Made by a program: the position numbers and the translations under genes. Below are positions 8,328 through 18,157 of a stretch of 64,000 bases of DNA, piece by piece (the stretch's first letter is position 1; each line of letters opens with the position of its first letter). Source of the stretch: Burkholderia sp. BCC0322 (GTDB lineage Bacteria > Pseudomonadota > Gammaproteobacteria > Burkholderiales > Burkholderiaceae); assembly GCF_902833045.1 (NCBI RefSeq), contig NZ_CADFDU010000002.1:744001-808000 (forward strand), written 5' to 3'. The notes beneath the pieces are model-generated. The model was not told the origin of the DNA and did no database searches. It saw only the letters and a list, made by a program, of their open reading frames with translations.

Positions 8328-10472
8328 TCAGTCGGACAGTGCGTCCGATGCGGCTTCGGCATCGTCGTGCGAGGCGTGCGTGCGGATCAGCGGATCGCTG
8401 GTGCTCGGGCGGCCCGTCTCGACGTGGCCCGCGAAGCGGCGCAGGAAGCCGAGCAGCCGGCCGTCGCTGACGGTCAGGTCGTACCAGCCGTGGCTGCCGC
8501 GCAGATCCCAGTAGTCGTCGATCTGCTGGCCCGGCGCGAGGTCGAATGTGCGCGTACGGCCATGGCCGTACGCGTTCGTGACCCTGAGCCGCACGGCCTT
8601 GTGGCCGCGGTTCATCAGGCGCAGCGTGATGTTGCCGTTCGCGACGTCGTAGCCGTAGATCACCTCGGGGTTCACGTTCGCGCTGCCGACACCGGTCGCG
8701 AACGGGCCGCGGAAATGGCAGTAGAAGCCGTTCGGGCCGTACACGTCGAGGTCGTACAGGCCGAGCGACGCGGCGGCGCTCCACGTGTCGTCGAGCCGCT
8801 TGCCGGCTTCGACCGTATACGTCCACGGGCCGTCGAGACGGTTGCGCGACTGCACCTGGAACGCGGCGCCCGCCCGGCCAGTGTTCGCGAAGGTCAGCCG
8901 GAACAGGCCGTTCACCGATTCGACGCGGCCGTGCACGAACAGCTCGTACGGCAGCGCGCGCGCCGGCCGCAGCCCGGCCTCCTGCTTCGGCAGCTTCTGC
9001 AGCACCGGCGGCACCGGGATGTAGTCGGGGTGGCGCAGGCGGTCGGGCGGCGCGTAGCCGCTCGTGTCCGGCAGTGTCGGCCAGCCGGCGTCGGCCGTCG
9101 CGAAATCGAACGCGGCGGTCAGGTCGCCGCACACCGTGCGACGCCACGGCGAGATGTTGCCGGCCTTGACCGGATACTGCGCACCGAAGCGCGCTTCGAT
9201 GAATTGCAGCAGCGACGTGTGATCGAAGGTCTGCGAGCAGACCCAGCCGCCCTTCGTCCATGGCGACACGACGAGCATCGGCACGCGTGGACCGAGCCCG
9301 TACGGGCCGGCCATGTGCGATGCATCACCGGGGAATACCTCGTTGGTCGTCGCGACCGTCGACAGTCCGTTGTCGCGCGACTGCGGCGCGAACGGCGGCT
9401 GCACGTGGTCGAAGAAGCCATCGTTTTCGTCGTACGTGATGAAAAGGGCGGTCTTGCTCCATACCTCCGGATTCGACACGAGCGCCTTCAGCACCTGCTC
9501 GATGTACCACGCGCCGTAGTTCGCCGGCCAGTTCGGATGCTCGGAATACGCTTCCGGCGCGCAGATCCACGATACCTGCGGCAGCGTGCCGTTCTTCACG
9601 TCCTGCTGCAGCACGTCGAACAGCGTGCCGCCCGCGCTGATGTTGGTGCCGGTGCGCGCCTTGTCGTACAGCGGCGTGCCGGGCAGCGCGTTGCGGTACT
9701 GGTTGAAGTAGAGCAGCGAGTTGTCGCCGTAGTTGCCGATGTACGGGTTCTGCGTCCAGCCCCACGACCCGGCGGCGTTCAGGCCGGTGCCGATGTCCTG
9801 GTAGATCTTCCACGAGACGCCGGCGTTCTCCAGCACTTCCGGATAGGTCGTCCAGCCGTAGCCCGCTTCCTCGTTGCCGAGCACCGGGCCACCGCCCGTG
9901 CCGTCGTTGCCGACGTAGCCCGTCCACATGTAGTAGCGGTTCGGATCGGTCGAACTCGGGATCGCGCAGTGGTACGCGTCGCAGATCGTGAACGCGTCGG
10001 CGAGCTGGTAGTGGAACGGGATGTCGTCGCGCTTCAGGTACGCCATCGTCGTGGTGCCCTTGTTCGGCACCCACTGGTCGTAGCGGCCCTTGTTCCAGGC
10101 GGCGTGCATGTCCTGCCAGCCGTGCGGCAGGTCCTGCAGGAACTGCAGGCCGAGCTTGTCCGCGCCCGGATGGAATGGCAGCAGCTCGGCCGGGCCGACC
10201 GGCTGGTGGAACACCGACTTGCCGTTCGCGAGGCGCAGCGGGCGCGGATCACCAAAGCCGCGGACACCGCGCATCGTGCCGAAGTAGTGGTCGAACGAGC
10301 GGTTCTCCTGCATCAGGATCACGATGTGTTCGATATCGCGGATGGTGCCGGTGCGGCGGTTCGCGGGAATCGCAAGCGCATCGCGAATCACGGGCGGAAA
10401 CAGGTTCAGCGCGGCGGCGCCGGCGGTGCCGGCAGCGACGCGCAGGAAGTCACGACGGTTCGATCGGGTCAT
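8328..10472 (-). CDS. plcN: Tat-exported phospholipase C (phosphoesterase family)
   Basis: A 714-residue phosphocholine-type phospholipase C that cleaves phosphatidylcholine or sphingomyelin to a phosphorylated head group and diglyceride or ceramide. A twin-arginine signal SNRRDFLRVAAGTAGAAALN at residues 4-23 directs folded export. The catalytic phosphoesterase domain spans about 45-500: HIVILMQENRSFDHYFG holds the conserved metal/nucleophile region, with ITYDENDGFFDHV further on. Two C-terminal repeats of the phospholipase C-specific domain follow (about 525-610 and 620-700). ATG 10472 fits the Tat signal; an upstream in-frame start would bury it. Plc homologues act in phosphate scavenging or as secreted haemolysins. 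Which applies here is not shown. The symbol rests on similarity, and plcH-type activity cannot be excluded. Confidence 0.88.
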   Translation of the reverse strand: MTRSNRRDFLRVAAGTAGAAALNLFPPVIRDALAIPANRRTGTIRDIEHIVILMQENRSFDHYFGTMRGVRGFGDPRPLRLANGKSVFHQPVGPAELLPFHPGADKLGLQFLQDLPHGWQDMHAAWNKGRYDQWVPNKGTTTMAYLKRDDIPFHYQLADAFTICDAYHCAIPSSTDPNRYYMWTGYVGNDGTGGGPVLGNEEAGYGWTTYPEVLENAGVSWKIYQDIGTGLNAAGSWGWTQNPYIGNYGDNSLLYFNQYRNALPGTPLYDKARTGTNISAGGTLFDVLQQDVKNGTLPQVSWICAPEAYSEHPNWPANYGAWYIEQVLKALVSNPEVWSKTALFITYDENDGFFDHVQPPFAPQSRDNGLSTVATTNEVFPGDASHMAGPYGLGPRVPMLVVSPWTKGGWVCSQTFDHTSLLQFIEARFGAQYPVKAGNISPWRRTVCGDLTAAFDFATADAGWPTLPDTSGYAPPDRLRHPDYIPVPPVLQKLPKQEAGLRPARALPYELFVHGRVESVNGLFRLTFANTGRAGAAFQVQSRNRLDGPWTYTVEAGKRLDDTWSAAASLGLYDLDVYGPNGFYCHFRGPFATGVGSANVNPEVIYGYDVANGNITLRLMNRGHKAVRLRVTNAYGHGRTRTFDLAPGQQIDDYWDLRGSHGWYDLTVSDGRLLGFLRRFAGHVETGRPSTSDPLIRTHASHDDAEAASDALSD

Positions 10473-10745
10473 GGTCGTTATCGTGCGGTAAAGGGGGAGC
10501 CGATTGGCGGGACCTGCTGGAAGGGCGCGCCTGGGTCGCAGGATGCGGCTGCGTCGAGTCGTGCCGCCGCGAGCATAGCGAGGAATCGGTGTCATTCATG
10601 TGAAGTCCGGAAACGTTTGCATCCGCATCGAAGGGATCTCGAAGCAGCGTCGGGACACCTGTCGCCGGCGGTCGCGGTGCGGTGGTGGGAGGCTGGAAAG
10701 CGGCGCGGGATGCGCGCCGATGAAGCGGAGGGCGACGCCCGTGCG

Positions 10746-11606
10746 TCAGGCGTCAGTGACCCACGCACCGAACCATTCGCTCGGGCGCGCGATTTCGTCC
10801 TGCGCGGCGACCAGTTCGAGCTCGTAGCGGCGCGCATCGTAGGTGGCCTTCACGACCGCATGCACGGCCGCGAGCGTATGCTCGAACGCGGCGCGCACGG
10901 AGTCGCCGCGCAGCCGGCATGCGACGAAGATCGCGCTGGTCAGGTCGCCGACGCCGACCGGGTGGCGTGGAAACGCGTACAGCGGGCGCTGGCCGATCCA
11001 TGCTTCCGTTTCGGTGACGGCGAGCATGTTGAAACGATCGGCCGGGCTGTTGCGGTCGTGCAGGTGCTTGACCAGGATGATCTGCGGGCCGCGGCGGATC
11101 AGCGCGCGGCAGGCGTCGACGGCTTCGGCGACGGTTTCGATGCGCCGCCCGGCGAGCTTCTGCAGTTCGGTGTGGTTCGGCGACATGCCGTCCGCGAGCG
11201 CCGGCATCTCCTGGACGATGAATTCCTCGACGCCGGGCTCGGGCCGGATGCCGCCCGTCTGGCCCATCGCCGGATCGCAGAAGTACCACGCGTTCGGGTT
11301 CATCGCCTTCACCGAGCGGACGATCTCGACGGCCGCACGCGCCTGCGGCGGCGAGCCGAGGAAGCCGGACAGCACGGCGTCGCAGCGCTTGAGTGCGCCA
11401 ATCGCGGCGATGCCGTCGACGAGCTGCTCCATCTTCGCGGCATCGATCGCACTGCCGGCCCAGTGACCGTACTGCATGTGATTCGACAACTGGACGGTAT
11501 TGAGCGGCCAGACGTTGACACCGAGGCGCTGCATCGGGAACACGGCCGCACTGTTGCCGGCATGGCCGTAGATGACGTGCGACTGAATGCTGAGGACGTT
11601 TTTCAT
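10746..11606 (-). CDS. pdxY: Pyridoxal kinase
   Basis: A 286-residue ribokinase-superfamily enzyme that phosphorylates pyridoxal to pyridoxal 5-phosphate in the B6 salvage pathway. The start [30 protein letters not shown] is typical of PdxY. Further features are [11 protein letters not shown], the [10 protein letters not shown] substrate loop near residue 115, [12 protein letters not shown], and the C-terminal anion-hole/base region [16 protein letters not shown], where Asp near residue 223 (VGVGD) is the catalytic base. Length matches the family. It is divergent from the exported hydrolase gene, with 172 bp between starts. Confidence 0.93.
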   Translation of the reverse strand: MKNVLSIQSHVIYGHAGNSAAVFPMQRLGVNVWPLNTVQLSNHMQYGHWAGSAIDAAKMEQLVDGIAAIGALKRCDAVLSGFLGSPPQARAAVEIVRSVKAMNPNAWYFCDPAMGQTGGIRPEPGVEEFIVQEMPALADGMSPNHTELQKLAGRRIETVAEAVDACRALIRRGPQIILVKHLHDRNSPADRFNMLAVTETEAWIGQRPLYAFPRHPVGVGDLTSAIFVACRLRGDSVRAAFEHTLAAVHAVVKATYDARRYELELVAAQDEIARPSEWFGAWVTDA

Positions 11607-11778
11607 GGGAAGCGCCTGCACGCGTTTCAGGGTCACGTCACACGATACCCGAGTTCGTCGCGCGCGCGTAAGTCGCGCGGCCCCGGAGTGTTGCGCGCCG
11701 TCGTCAGCGTGACCGCGTAGAATCGCGGGGCGCGGGCGGCCTGGCTGCCCGCGAGCGTCTCCAATCACCGTGATCGCC

Positions 11779-12840
11779 ATGCTTTCGATTCGCAAGATGT
11801 TGTTTGCCGCGCGCTCCGCCGTGCTCGGCGCGGGTGTCGCCGTCGCGTGCGCCATGCCTGCCATGGCCGCCGCCGCATTGCCCGCCGGCAACGACGGGCC
11901 CGTGTACGGCCCGCGCCTGGAAGGGTTCCCCTATCCGGCACCCGTGCATCTGTACACGTTCGTGTCGCAGCGCGAAACCCTCGAGATGGCCTATCTCGAC
12001 GTGCAGCCGGCACGCCCGAACGGCCGCACCGTCGTGCTGCTGCACGGGAAGAACTTCTGCGCGGCGACCTGGGAGGACACGATCGGCGTGCTGAGCCGTG
12101 CCGGCTATCGCGTGATCGCGCCGGACCAGATCGGCTTCTGCAAGTCGTCGAAGCCCGATCGCTATCAGTACAGCTTCCAGCAACTGGCGCGCAACACGCA
12201 CGCGCTGCTCGAATCGGTGGGGGTGAAGTCGGCGACGATCGTCGGCCACTCGACGGGCGGGATGCTCGCGATGCGCTACGCGCTGATGTATCCGAAGGCG
12301 ACCGACCAGCTCGTGCTCGTGAACCCGATCGGCCTCGAGGACTGGAAGGCGCTCGGCGTGCCGCCGCTGCCGGTCGACTACTGGTATGCACGCGAACTGA
12401 AGACCACGGCCGACGGCATCCGCCGCTACGAGCAGGGCACGTACTACGCGGGCAAGTGGTCGCCGTCGTACGAGCGCTGGGTGCAGATGCTGGCCGGGAT
12501 GTACCGTGGCGCGGGGCGCGACGCGGTCGCGTGGAACTCCGCGCTGATCTACGACATGATCCTCACGCAGCCGGTGGTCTATGAACTCGGCGCGATCCGC
12601 GTGCCGACGCTGCTGATGATCGGCGACAAGGACACGACCGCGATTGGCAAGGACGTCTCGCCGCCTGACGTGCATGCGAAGCTCGGCCGCTACCCGGAAC
12701 TCGCGAAGCGCACGCAGGCCGCGATCCCCGGCGCGCAGCTCGTCGAGTTCCCGGCGCTCGGGCACGCGCCGCAGATCCAGGACCCGGACGCGTTCCACAA
12801 GGCGCTGCTCGACGGGCTCGAGGCCGTGCACCCGCAGTGA
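11779..12840 (+). CDS. Exported alpha/beta hydrolase
   Basis: A 353-residue alpha/beta-hydrolase with a signal peptide ([31 protein letters not shown]), so probably periplasmic. The fold shows [18 protein letters not shown] (oxyanion HG), the nucleophile elbow GHSTGG (Ser near residue 165), an acid in [11 protein letters not shown] and the catalytic His in [13 protein letters not shown]. It is most like epoxide-hydrolase or esterase-type enzymes. The substrate cannot be inferred. ATG 11779 was chosen, though a GTG at 11770 is in frame and neither has a clear RBS. It converges with the luciferase-like gene after 36 bp. Confidence 0.85.
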   Translation: MLSIRKMLFAARSAVLGAGVAVACAMPAMAAAALPAGNDGPVYGPRLEGFPYPAPVHLYTFVSQRETLEMAYLDVQPARPNGRTVVLLHGKNFCAATWEDTIGVLSRAGYRVIAPDQIGFCKSSKPDRYQYSFQQLARNTHALLESVGVKSATIVGHSTGGMLAMRYALMYPKATDQLVLVNPIGLEDWKALGVPPLPVDYWYARELKTTADGIRRYEQGTYYAGKWSPSYERWVQMLAGMYRGAGRDAVAWNSALIYDMILTQPVVYELGAIRVPTLLMIGDKDTTAIGKDVSPPDVHAKLGRYPELAKRTQAAIPGAQLVEFPALGHAPQIQDPDAFHKALLDGLEAVHPQ

Positions 12841-12876
12841 TGCGGGGCCGGCCGCGGGCGGCCCGGGCGCGCGCCG

Positions 12877-13875
12877 TCAGCGCGTTTCGCTCGCGAGTTC
12901 GTCGCGGATCTGCGCGGTCAATTCGAACGAGCGCAGCCGTGCCGCGTGATCGTAGATCTGCGCGGTGACGATCAGTTCGTCGGCCCCCGTTTGCGCGATG
13001 CGGTCGCGCAGCTTGTCGCGCACCGTGTCGCGCGAGCCGACCGCCGCGAACGACAGCGAATGCGCGACGGTCGCGAGTTCCAGCTCGTTGGCCTCGAGCA
13101 CGTCGACCGGCGGCGGCAGCTTGCCCGGCGTGCCGCGTCGCAGATTGATGAACTGCTGCTGCAGCGACGTGAACAGGCGCCGCGCCTCGTCGTCGGTATC
13201 GGCGACGAACACGTTGACGCCGACCATCGCATGCGGCTTCGGCCATGCGGCCGACGGCCGGTACTGCGCACGATAGATCTCGAGCGCGCGCATCAGGTAA
13301 TCCGGCGCGAAGTGCGACGCGAACGCGAACGGCAGCCCGAGCATCGCGGCGAGCTGGGCGCTGAACAGGCTCGAGCCGAGCAGCCACACGGGCACGTCGA
13401 GCCCTGCGCCGGGCACTGCGCGCACGCGCTGGCCGGGCACGGGCTCCGCGAAGTAGCGCTGCAGCTCGGCGACATCATCCGGAAACGAGTCGGCGCTGCC
13501 GATCAGGTCGCGGCGCAGCGCGCGCGACGTGGTCTGGTCGGTGCCGGGCGCGCGGCCGAGGCCGAGATCGATGCGTCCCGGATACAGCGACGCGAGCGTG
13601 CCGAACTGCTCGGCAATGACGAGTGGTGCGTGATTCGGCAGCATGATGCCACCCGACCCGACCCGGATCGTTTGCGTGGCGCCCGCGACGTGGCCGATCA
13701 CGACGGCCGTTGCCGCGCTCGCGATGCCGGGCATGTTGTGATGCTCGGCGAGCCAGTAGCGCTGGTAACCCCAACGTTCCGCATGCTGCGCGAGATCGAC
13801 GGTGTTGCGAAATGCCTGGGAGGCGTCGGCGCCGGCCGGAATGGGGGCGAGGTCGAGTACGGAAAACGGAGTCAT
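12877..13875 (-). CDS. Luciferase-like (LLM class) flavin-dependent oxidoreductase
   Basis: A 332-residue TIM-barrel protein of the bacterial luciferase-like monooxygenase family, group with MsnO8/YhbW-type members. The N-terminus is [22 protein letters not shown]. It is followed by [17 protein letters not shown], a canonical LLM signature, then [43 protein letters not shown]. The flavin (FMN) and a reduced-flavin partner are expected from the family; no reductase gene is nearby. ATG 13875 gives the usual N-terminus, while a longer frame adds 12 residues without support. Confidence 0.9.
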   Translation of the reverse strand: MTPFSVLDLAPIPAGADASQAFRNTVDLAQHAERWGYQRYWLAEHHNMPGIASAATAVVIGHVAGATQTIRVGSGGIMLPNHAPLVIAEQFGTLASLYPGRIDLGLGRAPGTDQTTSRALRRDLIGSADSFPDDVAELQRYFAEPVPGQRVRAVPGAGLDVPVWLLGSSLFSAQLAAMLGLPFAFASHFAPDYLMRALEIYRAQYRPSAAWPKPHAMVGVNVFVADTDDEARRLFTSLQQQFINLRRGTPGKLPPPVDVLEANELELATVAHSLSFAAVGSRDTVRDKLRDRIAQTGADELIVTAQIYDHAARLRSFELTAQIRDELASETR

Positions 13876-14514
13876 CGGTTGGCCTTCGAACGGGGGAGCG
13901 GGGTGATGCACTTACGCAACAAATGCCGAGGATTTTGCCAAAGGGCACCGGAATGTGCTGGGAGCGGCCCGATACCCATGCGCCTTTCAGGGATGCAGGG
14001 TCGACTTGGGTGATCGTTGCAAAAATCAATCTAATCGCCGATTAATCACCAATCTTTACGGCGATTGAATGTGAATCCGCATCGACATACAAATTTGCAC
14101 GAAACGTTTGATTTTCAATACTGCAATACGCCTGCAAACCGCTTACGTTAACGTGAACACGGGTGTGCGCAAATGGTTCGCCGACTGCGCAGCTTTGCCG
14201 GAATTGCACCAGTCCGTTTCTCGTAGTGCCGAGCGCGGGGTGCCGCGGGCTGCTAAAATCCGGCGCCTGCCCATGTTGTGCCGAAGGTAGCCATACGAGT
14301 CTTCCCGTATCCCGTCCGGGTGTCGCGCGGAGATGCGCCACGCGAAGCCGGGCATGGCCATACCCGAAGGATGGGTCGGGCCTCCCTCACATACAGACGC
14401 TGCTGGAACAAGGAGTCGGGTCGTGCCCGCGTTCGTCGTTGTCGGAATACCGAATCACGCTCAATCATGCTCAGGCGTTCTCCATGGCGTTAAGGTCGCC
14501 GGGAGGCGTCGCGC
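13876..14514. other. 639-bp non-coding gap before the hopanoid operon
   Basis: No convincing gene. The first third is unusually AT-rich and contains AATCGCC...GGCGATT arms (about 14033-14066) and a 10-bp palindrome ACGTTAACGT at 14145-14154. The rest is a GC-rich leader up to the hpnI ribosome site. Promoters for the oxidoreductase and hpnI must lie here. Confidence 0.5.
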
Positions 14515-15690
14515 ATGACGGCAACCGCAACGATGCTCGACTGGCTCCTGATCGTCTTCACGCTGGCCGCGGCCGGCTATGCGCTCGTCGCCGCGTTCGC
14601 GCCGCGGCCGCGTACGCCGCGCACGGCCATGCGCGACGGCTTCGAGCCGGTCAGCGTGCTCAAGCCGCTGTGCGGCGCGGAGCCGCACCTGTACGAAAAC
14701 CTCGCGACGTTCTGCGAGCAGCGCCATCCGCGTTATGAAGTGCTGTTCGGCGTCGCGTCGGCGGCCGATCCGGCCATTGCCGTGGTCGAACGGCTGCGCG
14801 CCGATTATCCCGAGTGCGACATCACGCTCGTGGTCGATGCGCGCGTGCACGGCAAGAACCTGAAGGTCGCCAACCTGATCAACCTCGCCGAGCGCGCGAA
14901 GTACGGCCGCATCGTGATCGCGGACAGCGACATCGCGGTGAGGCCCGACTATCTGGAGCGCGTGACGGCGCCGCTCGCCGACGTGTCGGTGGGGGTCGTC
15001 ACGTGCCTGTATCATGCGCGCAGCGTCGGCGGGTTCTGGACGCGCATCGGCGCGCAGTTCGTCGACGCCTGGTTCGCGCCGTCGGTCCGGATCACGCACC
15101 TTGGCCGCTCGAGCCGCTTCGGCTTCGGCGCGACGCTCGCGCTGACGCGCGACACGCTCGACCGGATCGGCGGCTTTCCCGTGCTGAAGGACGAACTGGC
15201 CGACGATTTCTGGCTGGCCGAGTTGCCGCGCCGCCTCGGGCGGCGCACGGTGCTGTCGGAGGTCGAGGTTGCGACCGACGTGATCGAACCGTCGTTCGGG
15301 CCGCTGTGGCACCGCGAAACGCGCTGGCTGCGCACGATCCGTTCGCTGAACCCGGCCGGCTTCACGTTCCTGTTCATTACGTTTACCGTGCCGTGGCTCG
15401 CGATCGGCGCGGCGCTCGCGCTGCGCCTCGACGGAACCTTCGCCGGTTCGCTGGCGGGCTGGGCGGCCGTGGTGGGCACGTTCGGGCGGCTCGTGCTGCA
15501 CGCGCGCGGCGAGGACGGCTGGCTCGCGTTCTGGCGCGACCTGCCGCTCGTCGCGGTGCGCGACACGCTGCTCGCGCTCGAATGGCTCGCGGCCGCGTTC
15601 GGCACGCACGTCGTATGGCGCGGCGCGCGGATGACGGTCGTCGGCGGCGAACGCGCGACGGCGGCAGTGGAAGCAGTGGACGGCCGCTAG
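14515..15690 (+). CDS. hpnI: Hopanoid biosynthesis glycosyltransferase HpnI
   Basis: A 391-residue membrane-anchored GT2 enzyme of the ceramide-glucosyltransferase type. In hopanoid producers HpnI adds N-acetylglucosamine to bacteriohopanetetrol, giving the precursor of BHT-glucosamine and cyclitol ethers. One membrane segment lies at residues 8-28. The catalytic domain has EPVSVLKPLCGAEPHLYENL, the DSD metal site in VIADSDIAV (137-139), the ADDF acid pair (229-232) and an (E)TRW motif in HRETRWLRTIR. Two or three C-terminal membrane helices follow. ATG 14515 has GGGAGG eight bases upstream. It is the first gene of hpnIJKL. Confidence 0.93.
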   Translation: MTATATMLDWLLIVFTLAAAGYALVAAFAPRPRTPRTAMRDGFEPVSVLKPLCGAEPHLYENLATFCEQRHPRYEVLFGVASAADPAIAVVERLRADYPECDITLVVDARVHGKNLKVANLINLAERAKYGRIVIADSDIAVRPDYLERVTAPLADVSVGVVTCLYHARSVGGFWTRIGAQFVDAWFAPSVRITHLGRSSRFGFGATLALTRDTLDRIGGFPVLKDELADDFWLAELPRRLGRRTVLSEVEVATDVIEPSFGPLWHRETRWLRTIRSLNPAGFTFLFITFTVPWLAIGAALALRLDGTFAGSLAGWAAVVGTFGRLVLHARGEDGWLAFWRDLPLVAVRDTLLALEWLAAAFGTHVVWRGARMTVVGGERATAAVEAVDGR

Positions 15691-15847
15691 GGCCGTTCCG
15701 ACCGAACCCGGCCCGAGGGCCGAGACGCGCTGCGCGGCGAGGCCGCGCGGCGCGACATGACAGAGAGGCGGGCGCCGGCACGGCGGCCCGCGGTTTTTTG
15801 ACTGAATCGTTGTGACGAATCGAACTATGCAGGCTACCGGAGCATTC

Positions 15848-17269
15848 ATGAAAACGCTGTTCTTGCAGGCCCCTTCGTATGACGGCTTCGACGGCGGAGC
15901 CGGCTCGCGCTATCAGGCGAAGCGCGAAATCCGTTCCTTCTGGTACCCGACGTGGCTTGCGCAGCCGGCCGCGCTCGTGCCGGGCAGCCGCGTCGTCGAC
16001 GCACCGGCCGACGGCCTGTCGGTCGAGGAAACGTTGAAGATCGCGAACGACTACGACCTCGTGATCATCCACACGAGCACGCCGTCGTTTCCGACCGACG
16101 CGATGTTCGCGCAGGACCTGAAGAAGATGAAGCCGTCGATGCTGGTCGGCATGGTGGGCGCGAAGGTGATGGTCGATCCGCACAACTCGCTCACGGCGAG
16201 CGAGGCAATCGACTTCGTGTGCCGCGAGGAATTCGACTACACCTGCAAGGAAATCGCCGAAGGCAAGCCGTTCCCCGATATCAAGGGCTTGAGCTGGCGT
16301 GCGAAGGACGGCTCGATCGAGCACAACGAAGCGCGTCCGATCCTCGAGAACATGGACGAGCTGCCGTTCGTCGCGCCCGTCTACAAGCGCGACCTGAAGA
16401 TCGACAATTACTTCATCGGCTACCTCAACTATCCGTACGTGTCGATCTACACGGGCCGCGGCTGCAAGTCGCGCTGCACGTTCTGCCTGTGGCCGCAGAC
16501 GGTCAGCGGCCATCGCTACCGCACGCGCTCGGTCGAGAACGTGCTCGCGGAAGCGAAGTGGATTCGCGACAACATGCCGGAAGTGAAGGAACTGATGTTC
16601 GACGACGACACCTTCACCGACGACCTGCCGCGCGCCGAAGCCATCGCCATCGGCCTGGGCAAGCTTGGCATGACGTGGTCGTGCAACGCGAAGGCGAACG
16701 TGCCGTACAAGACGCTCAAGGTCATGAAGGAAAACGGCCTGCGCCTGCTGCTGGTCGGCTTCGAATCCGGCGACGACCAGATCCTCGTGAACATCAAGAA
16801 GGGCGTGCGCACCGATTTCGCGCGCCGCTTCAGCGCGGACTGCAAGAAGCTCGGCATCAAGATCCACGGCACCTTCATCCTCGGCCTGCCGGGCGAGACG
16901 CAGGAAACCATCAAGAAGACGATCGAGTACGCGAAGGAAATCAATCCGCACACGATCCAGGTGTCGCTCGCCGCGCCGTATCCGGGCACGACGCTCTACA
17001 AGCAGGCCGTGGAAAACGGCTGGATGGAAGAGAACAAGACCATCAACCTGGTGAGCAAGGAAGGCGTGCAGCTCGCGGCGATCGGCTATGCGCACCTGTC
17101 GCGCGACGAGATCTATCACCATCTCGAGCAGTTCTATCGCCAGTTCTACTTCCGTCCGTCGAAGATCTGGGAGATCGTCCGCGAGATGCTGACGAGCTGG
17201 GACATGATGAAGCGCCGCCTGCGCGAAGGCGTCGAGTTCTTCCGCTTCCTGCGCGCACACGAGGCCTGA
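15848..17269 (+). CDS. hpnJ: Hopanoid biosynthesis radical SAM protein HpnJ
   Basis: A 473-residue radical SAM enzyme. In hopanoid pathways HpnJ is associated with converting the glucosamine head group to a cyclitol ether. The N-terminal half is a B12-binding-like domain (about 55-145, VIIHTSTPSFPTDAM). The 4Fe-4S cluster motif is CKSRCTFC (Cys206, Cys210, Cys213), followed by a SAM-barrel region with MFDDDTFTDD, LLLVGFESGDDQ and GTFILGLPGETQETIKKT. ATG 15848 has CCGGAGC upstream; a longer frame from 15812 adds 12 residues without support. It lies 157 bp after hpnI and 3 bp before hpnK. Confidence 0.93.
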   Translation: MKTLFLQAPSYDGFDGGAGSRYQAKREIRSFWYPTWLAQPAALVPGSRVVDAPADGLSVEETLKIANDYDLVIIHTSTPSFPTDAMFAQDLKKMKPSMLVGMVGAKVMVDPHNSLTASEAIDFVCREEFDYTCKEIAEGKPFPDIKGLSWRAKDGSIEHNEARPILENMDELPFVAPVYKRDLKIDNYFIGYLNYPYVSIYTGRGCKSRCTFCLWPQTVSGHRYRTRSVENVLAEAKWIRDNMPEVKELMFDDDTFTDDLPRAEAIAIGLGKLGMTWSCNAKANVPYKTLKVMKENGLRLLLVGFESGDDQILVNIKKGVRTDFARRFSADCKKLGIKIHGTFILGLPGETQETIKKTIEYAKEINPHTIQVSLAAPYPGTTLYKQAVENGWMEENKTINLVSKEGVQLAAIGYAHLSRDEIYHHLEQFYRQFYFRPSKIWEIVREMLTSWDMMKRRLREGVEFFRFLRAHEA

Positions 17270-17272
17270 TTC

Positions 17273-18157
17273 GTGGCGACGCAGCGGGCGGCGCGGGCGC
17301 TGATCTTCACCGCGGACGACTTCGGGCTGCACCCGCGCGTCAACGCGGCGGTCGAGCGCGCGCACCGCGACGGCGTGCTGAACGCCGCCAGCCTGATGGT
17401 CGGCGCGCCCGCCGCGGCCGATGCGATCGAGCGTGCGCGGCGACTGCCGTCGCTCGCGGTCGGCCTGCATCTCGTCCTCGCGGACGGGCCGGCCACGCTG
17501 CCCGCGCATGAGATTTCCGCGCTCGTCGGCCCCGACGGGCGCTTCGGCGATGCGATGGCGAAGGACGGCTGCCGCTTCTTCTTCCTGCCGCACGTGCGGG
17601 CGCAGCTGCGCCGCGAGATTCGCGCGCAGTTCGACGCGTTCGCGGCGAGCGGCCTGCCGCTCGACCACGTGAACGCGCACAAGCATTTCCACCTGCATCC
17701 GACCGTGCTGTCGATGATCATCGAGATCGGTCGCGACTACGGGCTGCGCGCGGTGCGGCTGCCGTACGAGACGAGCGCGCCCGCGCTGCTCAAGCCGTGG
17801 ATCGCGCTCGTGCGCGCGCGGCTCGACCGCGCGGGGCTCGCGCACAACGACTACGTGGTCGGGATCGAACATACGGGCGCGATGGACGAGGCTGTGCTGC
17901 TCGACGCGCTGGCCAAGCTGCCGCCGGGTGTCGGCGAGATCTACTGCCATCCGGCCGAAGCCGGCGACGGCCCGATCACGCCGACGATGGCCGGCTACCG
18001 TCCGGTGGACGAACTCGACGCGCTGCTGTCGCCGCGCGTCGCGGCCGCGCTGAAGGCCGCGGGCGTCGCGACCGGCGGTTTTGCCGACGTGTTCGGCCAG
18101 CCCGCGGCACGGCGCGGCGCACAAGCGTCGCGTGCACCGGGGGCGCAGCCGTCATGA
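17273..18157 (+). CDS. hpnK: Hopanoid-associated deacetylase HpnK (YdjC/ChbG family)
   Basis: A 294-residue YdjC-like carbohydrate deacetylase, expected to remove the acetyl group from N-acetylglucosaminyl bacteriohopanetetrol made by HpnI. Visible metal and catalytic features are TADDFGLHP (Asp15, Asp16), GLHLVL, and VNAHKHFHLHP, which supplies metal-binding histidines. IYCHPAEAGD near the C-terminus is the other conserved His. The GTG start at 17273 follows the hpnJ stop by 3 bp. The stop overlaps the hpnL start (ATGA), indicating translational coupling. Confidence 0.92.
   Translation: MATQRAARALIFTADDFGLHPRVNAAVERAHRDGVLNAASLMVGAPAAADAIERARRLPSLAVGLHLVLADGPATLPAHEISALVGPDGRFGDAMAKDGCRFFFLPHVRAQLRREIRAQFDAFAASGLPLDHVNAHKHFHLHPTVLSMIIEIGRDYGLRAVRLPYETSAPALLKPWIALVRARLDRAGLAHNDYVVGIEHTGAMDEAVLLDALAKLPPGVGEIYCHPAEAGDGPITPTMAGYRPVDELDALLSPRVAAALKAAGVATGGFADVFGQPAARRGAQASRAPGAQPS

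Noticed and set aside
8163-11720. A 1185-codon open frame on the forward strand
   Set aside because: It is the complement of phospholipase C and pdxY, with Arg-rich low-information translation and no RBS.
12841-12876. GC-rich hairpin between the convergent hydrolase and luciferase-like genes
   Set aside because: The arms are imperfect and there is no T tract; not enough to call a terminator.
14278-14493. Short open frames just upstream of hpnI
   Set aside because: Arg-rich composition, no RBS, no recognisable domain, and overlapping frames of equal length on the same stretch.
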